Below are positions 43,620 to 56,476 of a DNA stretch of 64,000 nucleotides, piece after piece (the first letter of the stretch is position 1; each line of letters starts with the position of its first letter). The stretch is taken from the NCBI RefSeq assembly GCF_030272615.1, contig NC_081413.1, positions 610,386,709-610,450,708 of the forward strand, given 5' to 3'. The notes below the pieces were generated by a model. It saw nothing but the letters and a program-made list of their open reading frames with translations. It ran no database searches and was not told the DNA's origin. Source of the DNA: Cryptomeria japonica (lineage: Eukaryota; Streptophyta; Pinopsida; Cupressales; Cupressaceae). Both the position numbers and the translations under genes were made by a program.

Positions 43620-45142
43620 AAATAGATATAGCTAAGGGATCAAGGGAATGGAGAATATTCACTGTCATAGTTACCACTTTCTCCTAAATCTTATGGTAAA
43701 CCATCAAACTCAAAACAACAACCAGTTGTAAAACCTCTTCCAATATTTCATGGAGTATTTGTTAGTGCTGGGATATTATCTGAGGAAACAGAGGACAAAG
43801 ATGTGCTACAATGGCTATATAAAGATAAAGAAGCTCAACAAAACATCAATAATGGCAGAATACCGATAGAAAAATATGGAAAAGGATTTAACATTCTTCA
43901 GAAAATGGGATACACTGGAATAGGTCATGTAGGAAAAAAGAAAAGAAGGTATCTCAGACACCATACAACCTCATACTCAACAGGCTATAGACAAATTGAG
44001 CTTAGGGTATGTACAAGTTACTCCACAAGAAGAAACATCTTCTAGGCAGCAAAAAGATGAACATGACAAAAGACAAGAGAAACTTGAAATTGAAAGAGAA
44101 GAAGCCTCTACCAAACAACAAGAACAAGAAAACATAAGATCACAAAAAGAGAAAGCTTCTAATCAACAATAAAGACAAAATAAAAGCACTTCCCAAGCAG
44201 AGTAAACTCCCAATCAAAATAGACAAGAAGATGGTATAAAGCAAGAAGAACTAATAGCAAGACTAACTTAACTAAACATCAGCCCAGAGGAAGCTGAATA
44301 TGAGAGAAGAAAAGAGATAGCGAGGAGAACAAAAGAAACACACCAAAAGCTATATGAACAAATTTGTAGATTGCAGGCTGCCAGTGAGACAAATTCCAAT
44401 GAATGGGAATGGGATTCCTATCATTCTGAACAATCAACTGAAGAAACTTGATATGAAGAATATGTGGGTGTCGATGTGGTCCATGCGTATGTAGGACAAA
44501 TGTTAGGAACTATATCACTTGAATTAGAATCACATTCGACCAACTTGGATTTAATCAAGGACGATTGGGAACTACTTGCGAGAGGTCATTCTGATGAGAG
44601 TATCGTCCTAGACATTGAAATACGTAGTGAATACTTTAACGTTTCTATCATGACCCTTAAAGCCTTTGAAACATCTCAACCTGAAGATCCCTTACCTTTA
44701 ATACATCATGAACTTATTGACTGGGATAATGAAGGACAATATTGAAATTGACACCTTTCCTAATGACCATGCTATAGCCTTATACCTCAATGCAATTGAG
44801 CCTACAACAACTTCCCCCAGGGATTTTGCCAACACATCTTCCATTCAAGTGGGTGCCAAATATCCCAGTCTCAAAAGTAAAAATAAAGAAAAAAATATTA
44901 GGTCTAATGCTGAAAACCATTTATTGACAACATTAGACCAAAGAAAAGTAAAAAGAAAGGACACATCTAATGGTGAAAACCTCCTTGAGGCGTCAGAAGA
45001 TGGGAGATTTGAAACCTTACCTGAATATTATCAAGAGAGATCATCTATGCTAATTGAACCAACAAAGGTAGTCAACATTGGAACAACAGATAAACCAAAG
45101 ATTCTACATCCGGTAACCTCTCTATCAGAACATGAAAAGTAG
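43620..45142 (+). pseudogene. PR-RT linker with G-patch-like motif
   Basis: At 43880-43950, GKGFNILQKMGYTGIGHVGK fits a G-patch (glycine-rich RNA-binding motif), and a frameshift follows within the lysine run. Then come a Q/E/K-rich charged segment (44040-44400) and an acidic region (44464-45142) ending in HPVTSLSEHEK, just before RT. The linker is part of the polyprotein, not a separate gene. Confidence 0.6.
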
Positions 45143-46171
45143 AAATATCTGGAATTTTTCAAAATACGACAAATCAATTTCGCTTGGTCATATGAAAACA
45201 TGCCAGGGTTGGATCTAGATCTTATAATGCATCACCTAAATGTTAGTCCAGGAGCTAAACTAGTAAAACAAAAATTGAGAAAGATGCATCCTCATATAGA
45301 TCTCCTTGTCAAAGCAGAACTGAAGAAATTACTGGAGGTAGGATTCATCAAACCTGTAGCATATCCTCAATGGATATCAAACACAGTTCTTGTTTCTAAA
45401 CTAGATAAAAGTATCAGAGTATGCACAGACTTCAAAGATCTCAATAATGCATGTCCAAAGGATGCCTCTCCTTTGCCTAATATTGACATCATTGTCGATT
45501 TAACTGTTGGACATTCCATGTTCTCTCTAATGGATAGTTTCTCAGAATATAATCAAATTAAAATAGCCCAAAAAGATCAAGAAAGGACAACTTTCACATG
45601 TCCATGGGGTACTTTTTGCTAGAACGTCATGCCATTTGGATTAAAGAATGCAGGTGCTACTTATCAAAGAGCCACGACAACAACATTTCATGACATGATG
45701 CATACATTCATGGAAGACTATGTAGATGACATATTGGAAAAATCATACAATAAAGAGGAGCATCTAGAAATACTAGAAAGGATCTTTGATCGGTTAGAAC
45801 AATACAAGCTAAGGCTCAATCCTAAGAAATGTGCCTTTGGTGTCACTCCAGGTAAGCTATTGGGATACATTGTTTTAGCTAGAGATATAGAATTAGATCT
45901 GACTAAAGTTAAAGCAATCATGGAAATGGCATCTCCCAAGAATATTAGTCAACTCAGATCACTTCAAGGAAGATTGCAGACAATTAGAAGATTTGTTGCT
46001 CAGTTAGCAGATAAGTGTCAACCATTTACACATCTATTGCAAAAGAATGTTCATTTCAAATGGGACAATCAATGTGAAGATGCATTCAACAAAATCAAGG
46101 AATATCTCATGCAACCACCAGTTCTAATGTCACCAATTCATGGAAAGGCATTGTTACTATATGTAGATTAG
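45143..46171 (+). pseudogene. gypsy reverse transcriptase
   Basis: FFKIRQINFAWSYENMPGLD, LKKLLEVGFIKPVAYPQW, VCTDFKDLNNACPKD, FSLMDSFSEYNQIKIA (first Asp), MPFGLKNAGATYQRA and MEDYVDDILEKS (YVDD catalytic box, 45713-45749), then the connection LRLNPKKCAFGVTPGKLLGY. A stop at 45620-45622 (normally Trp) and a stop at 46169 break it. The catalytic aspartates are still present. Confidence 0.95.
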
Positions 46172-47240
46172 CCACAAGAGTATCATTAGGAGTTCTGCTC
46201 ACAAAACAAGATAATGAAGGAAAATAACGAGCTATTTAATACATCAGCAGAACATTAATGGGATACGAGATTAATTATTCACCAACAGAAAAAGCATACT
46301 TAGCAATAGTTTTCTCTTCTCAAAAATTGTGACACTATCTACTCTCTCACTCCATCAAAAGATTGCTAAAATAGATCCATTAAAGTATTTGCTCAGTAAG
46401 ATGACATTAACAGGAAGATTAGCAAACTGGGTCATGATCCTGAGTGAATTTGATATTGAATATGTGGATTGAAAAGCTATCAAGGGACAAGTTATTAAAG
46501 ACCAGATAGCCAAAGCACCACTTCAAGATGATCATCCCTTAAACATTGAATTTTCAGATGTTGATATACTCATAGTCATCAAACAGACATGGAAGTTGTA
46601 CTTTGATGGTTCATATACCCACCCATGGATTAGGAGCGGGTGTTTTATTCATCACACTACAAGGTCACACAATTCTAAAGGCATATAAATTGAGTTTTCC
46701 ATGTACCAACAATACAACATAATATGAAGCTTTGGTCACAAGAATCAAGCTGGCCATAGAATGAAATATCACACAATTATAGGTTTTTGGAGACTCCCAT
46801 CTCGTCATCAATCAAATTAATGATGATTATCAAATAAAGGATAACAAACTAATGCCTTATAGAAAAGATGGTGTATTATTTCAAGAAGTATTTTGTAGAA
46901 ATCACTTTTGAGCGAATTCTGAGAAATGAAAACAAAGCAGCAGATGCCATGGCAACACTTGCTTCTTTACTTCTAACACAGGAAAATCAAGAGTGTTACG
47001 AATTCCTAGTGGAAGAGTTGTTTTACCCTGCCCATAACTATCATGATTCCCAAATTATTTGTCACCTCGTTGGGCATGATTCCTCCCACTATGGCCAAAT
47101 TTATACATACCTAAAATATAACACCCTCCCTCCCGACTTGTCAAAGAACCAAAAGAGAAATTTCATTTGCCAATTTTCCATTATACTCTTGTCATGGATA
47201 CCCTTTTTAAATGAGGTCTATACGGTACTCTCTTAAGATG
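46172..47240 (+). pseudogene. RNase H plus extra archaeal-like RNase H
   Basis: 46172-46560 is the frame-broken standard gypsy RNase H and its connection. 46588-46985 gives a second one: WKLYFDGSYTHPW (Asp), an AYKLSFPCTNNTT block followed by YEALVTRIKLAIE, FGDSHLVINQIND and NENKAADAMATLASLL. This archaeal-like RNase H is characteristic of Tat-lineage elements. Frames shift at least four times. Confidence 0.85.
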
Positions 47241-47834
47241 TCTGGAGAAAGAAGAATCCAAGAAGGCCTTAAATCAAGTCCATAACGACATTTGTGGCAC
47301 TCATTTAAGTGGTCTTACTCTTTTGAAAAAACTCATACGCTTGGGCTATTATTGGCCAACTATGGAACGAGATTCTTTTTAGATAGCTAAAACATGCAAA
47401 CAATGTCATATCCATGGTAATTTAATTTGTGCACCAACACAAGAGCTTCATGCTTTGGCAACCTCTTGGCCTTTTTGCCAATGGAGTCTTGATCTAGTAG
47501 GAAAGATAAATCCTCCTTCATCCAATGGTCACAAATTTATCCTTGTAGCTCTACAGAGTATTTTACAAAATGGATTGAGGCAGTAACTTTCACAAATATC
47601 ACAAGAAAACAAATTGCTGCATTTATCTTGAACTACATCATATGTCGCTATGGCATACCCATGACCATTATCACTGATAATGGACGACCGTTCAAGAACC
47701 AAGATGTACAAGAGCTTTGTGAGAAAATTTAGATCCAACATAGATTCTCTACACCCTACTATCCACAAGGGAATTGACAAGTAGAAGCATTAAATAAATA
47801 AAAATTGAAAATCCTCAAGAAGACAATGAATGAT
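47241..47834 (+). pseudogene. integrase, N-terminal and core part
   Basis: An HHCC-like zinc end (CKQCHIHGN near 47395), then WPFCQWSLDLVGK (first Asp), YGIPMTIITDNGRPF (second Asp) and FSTPYYPQGN-QVEALNK (Glu), with stops inside. It joins to VGKDWHIQLNPALWAYRTST at 50169 when the solo LTR is removed. Confidence 0.9.
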
Positions 47835-50163
47835 TGATGTAGCCATAACCGGTAAAAACCCTCAAAAGAGTCAACTGACTTATGCAACAAGAGAGACACA
47901 AAGAAAGCAGTAAGAAAACATAACAAATTCATATAAATAGATCAGGTTGCAGCCTTAGAACTTTTAGAAATAATTTGGTAATCTTCCTATTATCATAAAA
48001 GAACATCTGGTAGTTAGCCAGTTACATGCAGGCTTCAAGCCAGATACAATCCAACTAGGACTCTAAGAATCAACTGGATTACATAACATCATATTTATAC
48101 CCACCAGAATATATCTGGCTTGACCTCAAAAGATTACATTCACCAATGCAAGAAAATGAAACATGTAATTAGGTCGGCCCTATGGTGCAGGAGCACCTGA
48201 GGTTTCTTGATGGATTTTTGAATTTTGGAGTGCATGATCCTCATTGGGTCAAATATTGAATAAAGGAATATTGAAGAGTCCCATAATGTGCTTGAGTTTT
48301 TTTTGTACTTTGTTGGTCATTAAACTTAGCTTGTTTACTCAGTTTTGGCTTATGTGCCTTTGTAAGCCTAAAATGGCATCATATAGAAATTTTTTGTAAA
48401 AATTCTTGTAAGGCCTCATAAGGATTTTGTAAATGTTTATTTGATGTTAGGAAACCATCCTAGGGTGTCGACAGTGTGTAGATATGCAAAAATTGTAAAA
48501 ATGCACTGTGGAGGAAAAGTTGTCATGTTTGCTTGACAATATTTTGCAACAATGTGAACAATTTTTGAAAAATGATCAAATCGGTAGTTAGAGGACCAAT
48601 TGGTGGTTGGTCTTGGTTGATTAGGCATATATAAGGCCTCTCAATATGTTGTAGAAGAGTCGGAAGATCCAAATATTGAATTCTTCAATAAACAACTTCA
48701 AGCAATTTCTTGTTTTCCACTAAAATTGTCAACTTGCTTGTTGCAGTCCATACTAGATGGATTAGATTCCATAATGTACCTTCATGGGTTCTTAGAAAGT
48801 ACTTGTGAAATTTCTTTGTGCATATCTAATTGGTGTTTTGAATTTCTTTCTTGTTTTACTGTTCTCAGCCTGAGTAAAGGGTTAAAGCCCAAAAGAATGA
48901 CTCCAACTTGAATTCCCCTTGTGGTTTCTCTATGCCCTTTGGGATTTGATTAATGGAGTTTGTAAATAGTGTAAATATTCCATTTTGTATCCTGGAAGTT
49001 TCTTTGGATCATTTTACTATCATGCCCTAGGCGAGCTCTGCCATAGCCCGACTAGGAGCATGACTACTATTGTCAATTTTTCTTGTAGGGGTGATCTAAT
49101 CCAATAGAGCCACATGGTTGTATTTGAATTTGGATGTTATATAGTGCTTCAGTGTGAGTGTGAAAGTTTGACAGGGTGTGGAGATCAATAAACCCCTTTG
49201 GAGAAAGCTTCTAAGCATAAAACCCTTCAAAAGAGCCATCTTGGGGGTCGTACCTATATGGACAAATAAGACCACCTCATCCCCTATATCCTGAAGAGTG
49301 TCCAAATGGGTATCCAAATCACAAAAGCTTCTAGGGGGTCATTTGGAATTTTTTATCACAAAAGAGCAAAAACCGTGAAGGGAGGGCTAAAAGGGGCTCA
49401 TAGGGCTACTAGGCCTTGAAAATAGGAATCTATGAAAGGGATAGAGAAATAAAGAGAAGCAAACTTAAAAACTACATGGTAGGAGTTGTCAAACCATCTC
49501 AAACTCCTCCTAGTCCCCTACAAGTGAAGGATAAATAATTAGACATGTTGGTGGTTAGACTTACTCCTATGAGTCCTAACCTTGATTGAGTAACTCGAGC
49601 AAACACACTAGTAGAGAGTTCTCCAAGGGAGTTTGGGGGTTGGTGTTGAATCAAACAAGGAAAGAAGGGCATAGGACAAACAAGGAAGCCCACAATGAGA
49701 CCTATTCCTAGTGTATGTGCCAAATTGCACTTCTTTGTGAGAGTCTCCCTATCACCCTCAAATTTAAGAAATCTTTCTGAAAAATAACAACCAAGTGATG
49801 CAGTTCAATAGGAAGGTCAGTCATACACCAAAGAACATTGGACAAGACCCAAGATGGATCCAAACACCATGAATCGCACTGGTAATGAAAGAAAACCAAC
49901 CAGTAAGCACAAGAATTATCCCGGGAACCCAAAAACAACCAACTAGAAGTGATAACTGACTGGGTAAGAACCCAAATGAACTAGAAATCTGGAATCAACC
50001 ACATGAAACTGCTAGGAAATTGCAAACAAGATATGCCATGGAGAACAAGCAACTACCGGTACATATCGATAAGAATACTAAAACTACACAAAGAACTAAA
50101 CAAGAAAGGAAATGTTTTTGGTTGATGCAAGATTGCTCATCGATCGGGGATGCTCTTACATCA
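47835..50163 (-). mobile_element. 2.3-kb solo LTR inserted in the integrase
   Basis: It begins TGATGTAGCC and ends TCTTACATCA, with the 5-bp duplication ATGAT at 47830-47834 and 50164-50168. Removing it restores the in-frame reading KTMNDVGKDW. TG...CA ends and 5-bp duplication identify an LTR. A TATA box GTATAAATAT on the minus strand (48091-48100) sets the orientation. There are no coding domains inside; frames such as 48726-48911 are noise. It is the product of LTR-LTR recombination of an element not otherwise present here. Confidence 0.8.
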
Positions 50164-50168
50164 ATGAT

Positions 50169-50660
50169 GTTGGCAAAGATTGGCATATTCAATTGAACCC
50201 TGCTCTATGGGCCTATCGTACTAGTACCCACACACAAATAGGAGCCACACCTTTCTCTCTTGTCTATGGATCAGAAGCAATATTGCCAATAGAATTAGAG
50301 ATACATTCTCTACGAGTATCATTAAAAGGACTTATCCCAAATGAAGAACAACAAGTATCCAGAATACAAGAGCTAGAATTGATCCATGAATGATGACAAA
50401 ATGCCTTTGATCATTTGAAGGTGTATCAGCAAAGAATGTGCTGAAGTTATAATCATAAGGTCAAACAAGAGCCTTTCAAGCTGGGGAACTAGTGCTAAAG
50501 GAAAATCCACGCAACCAGTCAGATCAAGAAAAGAAAGGGAAATTTGATCCAAACTAGTTGGATTTGTTTGTGGTCACAACAGTATTTGGGTCAGGAGCCT
50601 ATCAGCTATCAATGCCAGATGAGGATCATCTTGAGGAACCCATCAATAGCATGAATCTGA
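50169..50660 (+). pseudogene. integrase C-terminal part
   Basis: KDWHIQLNPALWAYRTST, GATPFSLVYGSEAILPIELE and a late block to about 50660 (MKKSYV-like end), as in Tat/Athila pol. Stops after 50391. Confidence 0.85.
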
Positions 50661-52064
50661 AAAAGAGTTATGTCTAAATGCAAAAAAATCCAAAAAACAG
50701 TGGAAAAGCAAAAAAATACAAAAAAAATACAAAAGCAAAAAATTCCAAAAAAAGTGAAAAAGCAGAAAATTCAAAAACAATAAAAATAGTGAAAAATAAA
50801 AAAAATCAAATATGGGAAAAAGTGCAATAAAGATAGATGGTGAAAATTGGACAACATGCACTATCTGTCAGCGAGCTCTTCCATCTGTTAGTTCATGTAT
50901 CCTTCCACTTGCATTCATTTTCATCAACGATGTTCATATCCATAATAAAGCCTTTGTACATATGTAGGCTTTGTAGGTGATTTCTCACCATGGTTTGGAT
51001 CATTGTATATACCATAATAAAGTTTGTTTCTAGACCGAGGGTCGAATCCCAAACCTAGCTAGAGGCAAAATTTCTTTGGGATTAATCAAATAGGTAGAAC
51101 AACAGATAGGCCACACTTGTCAAGTGAAACCTGAGACAGATCCAACATTGAACACAAGATCAAATTATCAACAATCAAACTACCCACTATCAGTCTAAAC
51201 ATGACAAACACATATGAATGGATGATATCTTTTGATTAATGATTTTAACATTTTGATAATAATGGTTCAACTATTTTATCTTGATTTTCGCTATCATGAT
51301 TTCAAAGTGACTCAAGGATGTCTCTGACTAGAGAAACAAGGATGGAACATGATATTTTCTTGTCTACTGTTTGTAAATTAATCGTTAATATGTGTAAATT
51401 TGTCTTAGGACATGATCTTTGGAGTATCATCGAAGACATTTTGGATTTGCATATAGAAATGGTTAATACTACATGTTTTATGCAAACAACACTCAGGTCA
51501 TCTTGGTTCAATTATACCTCAATGCTTGTGCTAACTTGCAATATCAAAACCCAGGAAAGTAGTGCTCAGGTCATCATGGTTCAATTATACCATCGATGTT
51601 TACACTCACTTCCCACATTTTAAAATCTCAATGATGACAAAAATCAATGACCAAATGACTAATCTGATCGCAGCGTTGCATCTCATTTGCATTATTTAAA
51701 GTAGATTGTATTCCATTTTGCATGGGATCGTAAAAGCCCATCTTTTTCCAAGGCGAAAATGCTTCAATAGGTGTTATCTCTCTTATTACATGATTGAGTA
51801 TGTTGGACATTAACAAAAATAATCAATTCATTCATTCAGCATGATAAGTTAGTTCATTTCATCACATGTCGACATTGCATAATAGGATGTCATTCATATA
51901 GATCCATCATCCATATAGATCATTCAATCTTTCATTCATTCATAAATATCAATCATGTCCAAAGACATCATCATTCCATTGCATTGCATCCATCTCATAT
52001 CAACATGCATGGGCAAAGTCAGAAAAGCATCATACAAATAGGAAACATTTCACTGCACATGCAT
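50661..52064 (+). other. 3' untranslated region of the Tat-type element
   Basis: 50677-50820 is an A-rich tract made of AAAAGCAAAAAA- and AAAAATCCAAAAA-like units. 51480-51600 repeats CTCAGGTCATC-TGGTTCAATTATACC twice, 79 bp apart. 51840-52060 is rich in CATTCATT and ATCATCC words. No gene. Confidence 0.6.
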
Positions 52065-53737
52065 TGTAATGCCCCACCAAGAACCCTAAACGAAAACAAC
52101 ACAAGTAGGCAACTAAAGGGTGAAATATTTTTTTTTTAAAGATTAAGTGCATTAATTATAACAATTGCACGTTTAATAACACAACGGAAGTCTAACACAT
52201 GATTTCCTAAGGGTTACCAAGGAAGATTAATTCGTAGATTATATTAACACCACGGTTAATCCAATTGTCCATTTAATTAAGTAAATTAAATGCTTATGAT
52301 TAAAACTACACATACATCTAAATTCCAAAATGAAAGAATCAAAGTATTCCATGCATTCAATTTATCCATAAATCATTTATACATAGAATCAAAGCAATTG
52401 AATTTAACATACATTCTACTGACATAATATTACAATATCCATAAATACACAGCTTCCAAAAATACCATGGAATCCAAAGTTACAATATCAAGGTTACATA
52501 AAAGTCTGATACAATGACCATAAGGTCTCAACTGAACAATGATCCTGAACCTAAGCTGGTACATGAACCATGAACCATGAACCATGAACCAAGAAACACT
52601 AGCAAAGCCTTTCCTCGCCTGAAGATACAATCCAGAACATCCAATGGGAAGTGGCACTACCACCCGACCATGTGATCCCGAAATGGAACCACCCCACCAT
52701 GCTAGGAGATAGTAGAAAATCCTCAAGCAAGCAAAATAAGACAAGTACAAAAGAACTACATGACTTCACAAACATCCATGTGACTCAACTCATAAACACT
52801 AGTGACTCTAAGGAGAGAGTGTCATCGCATAGCTTAAGATGGATACCATAGTACAACCTCCATAGGTCCTAGCTCACTGTCCTGGTAACCTCTCTCGAAC
52901 CTCTGGTTCCAACTAAGTCTCATGCGGACCCTACTAATCCTTTCGTGAAGACAAGGTGGTAAGTTTGCCATTCCAGGCCTTCTCGCAACATTATGAGCCC
53001 TGTACAAGCACTTCACCTATGCACGAGGTACATTATCTTAATTAATATTTATTTCACTCTCCCCCAATATATTATTAGGTTATCACTTTTTAACTGACTT
53101 TTGACGGGTTATCCTATCATCCACTTCGAGCATGGCCCTCGCTCGAAAGCCACTCTCTCTCATAGGACACTAACAGGAAATGTCTCTCTACGAGAACTCT
53201 ATGGCGAAACAGACAACCATAACTAATCCTGACAAACCATAGGTGAAGGATACACAATCACTAACCCAAGATTGACCATTTAGATAAAACACACAATGGC
53301 TCACATCAATAAAGTTACACAACAACACCTGACCAAGGAGATATAATAACATATGACATAATGACAACTCAACCAGAATTGCAACGAATTTAAGCTTGAC
53401 TGCAAATACCATTTACACAAGATCCTAATACAGGCAATCCTTTCTTAAAACAACCAAAAGCATAAATAACTTGCAATTAAAGATTTTCCAGGAAATAAGA
53501 AATTACAACTATTTAAATACAAAGAAATCAATCTATCATTTGTCCAATAAGGTAAAATCAATCACATAAAAAATAAACCCCTAATTATATGTTCATGATT
53601 ACTTTACAAATAAACCCAATTAGATTGTATCAATAATCTAAATTAAATATATATAATAATATAATAAAATTATATCACATTAAAAATATATAATAAAATG
53701 AAGATTTCATTTTACAATAACTTTTTATTTCCAAAAT

Positions 53738-53786
<49 letters not shown>

Positions 53787-56476
53787 ATTTTTTTAATTAA
53801 TTAATTTTTTTATTTAATTTTTTTTTAATTAATAATTTTATTTTTATTTTTTTTAATTTATTTTTATTTATTTTTAATTTATTTTTTTTAAATACAATAA
53901 TCTAAAACAAGTAAACTCTATTTTCACCCAAAATTTATTTACAGGGAAATTAATTAATACATAATTTCTCCAAAATAATATAATAAAATAATGTCCCTTA
54001 ACTTTTATAATACAATAAATTTAATTAATAATTAAATTTATTTCTATAATAAATAATAATATCACAGAGATACACAAATATTAAAAAAGATTGTCATAGA
54101 CAAATATCGAAACAAAAATCAAACAAGAGGGAATGATTTCTCTGGTAAATTCCATTCCTCCCAAATCTTGCAATTTCCAGGCACAATAAAAATCTTGGCA
54201 AAATTTGTCATAATAACATTTCCCAATTTTCTCAAAATTTAATCTACAAACACCCAAGTAATAACTCCCTTCCACAAACTAGAAATTAACTTCAGGAATG
54301 GACTTTAGCCAAGAACAAGAAATAATCAAACAAGATTTTAGATTTGACAAACATCTTAACACACACATCATTCAGAAAGATAGAAGAAATAGAAATATTT
54401 TCTTTAAAACAAACAATCAAAAAAAGCCACCCAACCTGGTATAACTTTCCTGGAAGAAATTTGTAGAAGAGAACCAATCCTTCAACAAGCTTCCAAATAA
54501 ATTTCTTTTCACCTAAATCCTTGACCTATTTCCTGTCTTTTTCTAGAATAAAGACCTATTCCCCTTTTTAAACTAAAATTCTAGGTTGAATATATTTCTC
54601 CCAAAATCCTAAATTTAGTAATAAAAGCAATTTTATTTTCTTTACTAATTTTCTAACAAAGGATAAGTTAACGTGCAATAATTAAAAATCATTTTTCTTT
54701 CTTTTCTTTTCTCGTGCAAATTAATTAATTTTCTAAATAAAGAAATTAAAGCAATACTTCAATTCTAATTAATTCTTTTATTTATTTATTTATTTATTTT
54801 TTAATTCTTTTATTTATTTAAAATTCTAGGAAATAATAAATGAAATTAATCTAATTTATTTTTCACTAATATTTAAATAAAATATATTTGTAATATCATG
54901 CAACTTGCAATTTAGTTTAATAACTTCTTTTTAATTAACTAAATTTATAATCTCAATGCATAAAATGCATAATTCAAAAATGCCAACTGTGAGATAACTC
55001 TATAAATTTAATTAATTAATTAAATACACTAAAACACACAAACTGAACAAACCTCAAGCAAATACTCATAAAAAGATCAAACGACAAAATACGAAAGCCG
55101 AACAAACTGACAGGACGACCAACTGACAATACTCACAAGAGTGTAAGTGAGTAAACTAGGGTCAACTATTATCTCCTCCACTTCTATCGAAAAATATAAG
55201 GCACGCTCAGACCTGTGACGCCAGGTGTAGACGATACCTTGTACCTACCCGGTACTTGTACCTGCAATATCCTGCATCACCGAACCATGCATGCATATAT
55301 ACAATATAGAAAACACGACATACACACCGATGAAGGAGAATCACGACATTCCCTATCTCACCGAAATGAGTGAAGGAAAATCATCCCCTTGCATCCAATA
55401 CACTCATAGACACACAACATATAATTACACATTGCATAAATAAAGTAAAATGTCAGTACATAGCAATAATCCATAAAATGCCATAAATCACAAGTACTGA
55501 AATACTGCAAATAAATTATGCATCTCATATCTAGATAAAGCATGAAATAATGTCATATAAGTCTGAATAACACATCATGGCAATGTATCCACTGAAAGTA
55601 AACAATAATAAAATATGAGTCTAATGAGTTCAAACAAGTAGGGATACTACATGCATCACCATATATATTCACATAGTTCATATAGGATCATCTTACATCA
55701 TCATATAGAAGGCATACATCCATCATATAGGGTCCATAATCATATAGCAAGTAGAATGCATCCATAATCTCATAGACCATATAAGACAAATAGGATCGAC
55801 TACATATCATATCATCAAAAAAGAATCGATGTCCAATGTACAATGATATCACAAATATATCAAAATATATCGTAGACATCATCAATGTCTCATCAATGGT
55901 GTATACAATATCGGATCAATGATTAAACTCTCATATCAATGTCCACTCGGATGATGACCAAAACTTTCTCTAGATGTTGTCAGCCTAAACGAATCTCATG
56001 CTACAACATCAGCACATCTAAATCTTCCTGCAACAGGATATCAACAAAATGTCAGTTCTTTATCCAATCAATCTCTTTGATCATTTGATATTCTATCCTA
56101 TCTGCTCACTGGATATTTCCATCAACCTCTTTGAGCACCCATCAGTGATTTTCATTCATCATGAGGTCACGCATCTAGTATTTCCAATCTTGAGTTTACA
56201 TCATTGATGCTCACAAATCATGACGTCAATCAAACTCATCCTATCAGATCATCAAATCTTGAGTTCTTATCATTGACCCTCATCAATCATGCGGTCAATC
56301 AAACTCTATCAATAATAAATTCAAGAAAAACATCAATGTAGTCAGAGAACTGACACTTTCATCAACCAAAGTTGCAGGAATCAAGTAAATTTTCTCGAGA
56401 AATCAATTTCACACAAATCCAAATAATTCAATCATCAATTCTCTCAATTGATCTCTCAAGGGGGCATCCTCATATC
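52065..56476. other. unclassified AT-rich region with an LTR-like start
   Basis: It begins TGTAATGCCCCACCAAGAAC, a form common at the 5' end of plant gypsy LTRs, but no second copy is seen. It has a (TA)n tract, long T/A runs (53780-53900) and TTTA repeats (54775-54800). A less AT-rich part (52840-53200) carries no recognised protein. CATATAG is repeated at 55675-55775, and a 69-bp near-duplication lies at 56186-56310. Short frames have no domains. Confidence 0.4.
53742..53783. repeat. (TA)n microsatellite
   Basis: About 20 uninterrupted TA units followed by 100 bp of T/A-only sequence. Confidence 0.95.

Larger units (their letters stand above)
37873..52064 (+). mobile_element. Tat-lineage Ty3/gypsy retrotransposon, decayed
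   Basis: 5' LTR, TGGCGCC-type primer site, long leader, gag, protease, G-patch-like segment, RT, RNase H, an extra archaeal-like RNase H and integrase, in the order typical of the Tat (Ogre-related) lineage. The duplicated RNase H is the lineage mark. Every domain is broken by stops or frameshifts. The integrase is interrupted by a solo LTR at 47835-50163. I found no 3' LTR matching 37873-38888, so the right boundary is a guess placed at the next LTR-like start. Confidence 0.75.

Noticed and set aside
47835-50163. DNA transposon, because its ends TGATGTA/TACATCA are inverted
   Set aside because: 5-bp duplication, TG...CA ends and a TATA box fit an LTR; no transposase. The short terminal inversion is normal for LTRs.
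50643-50861. Phe/Leu-rich minus-strand ORF as a membrane protein
   Set aside because: Reading of an A-rich simple tract in the 3' UTR of the Tat element.
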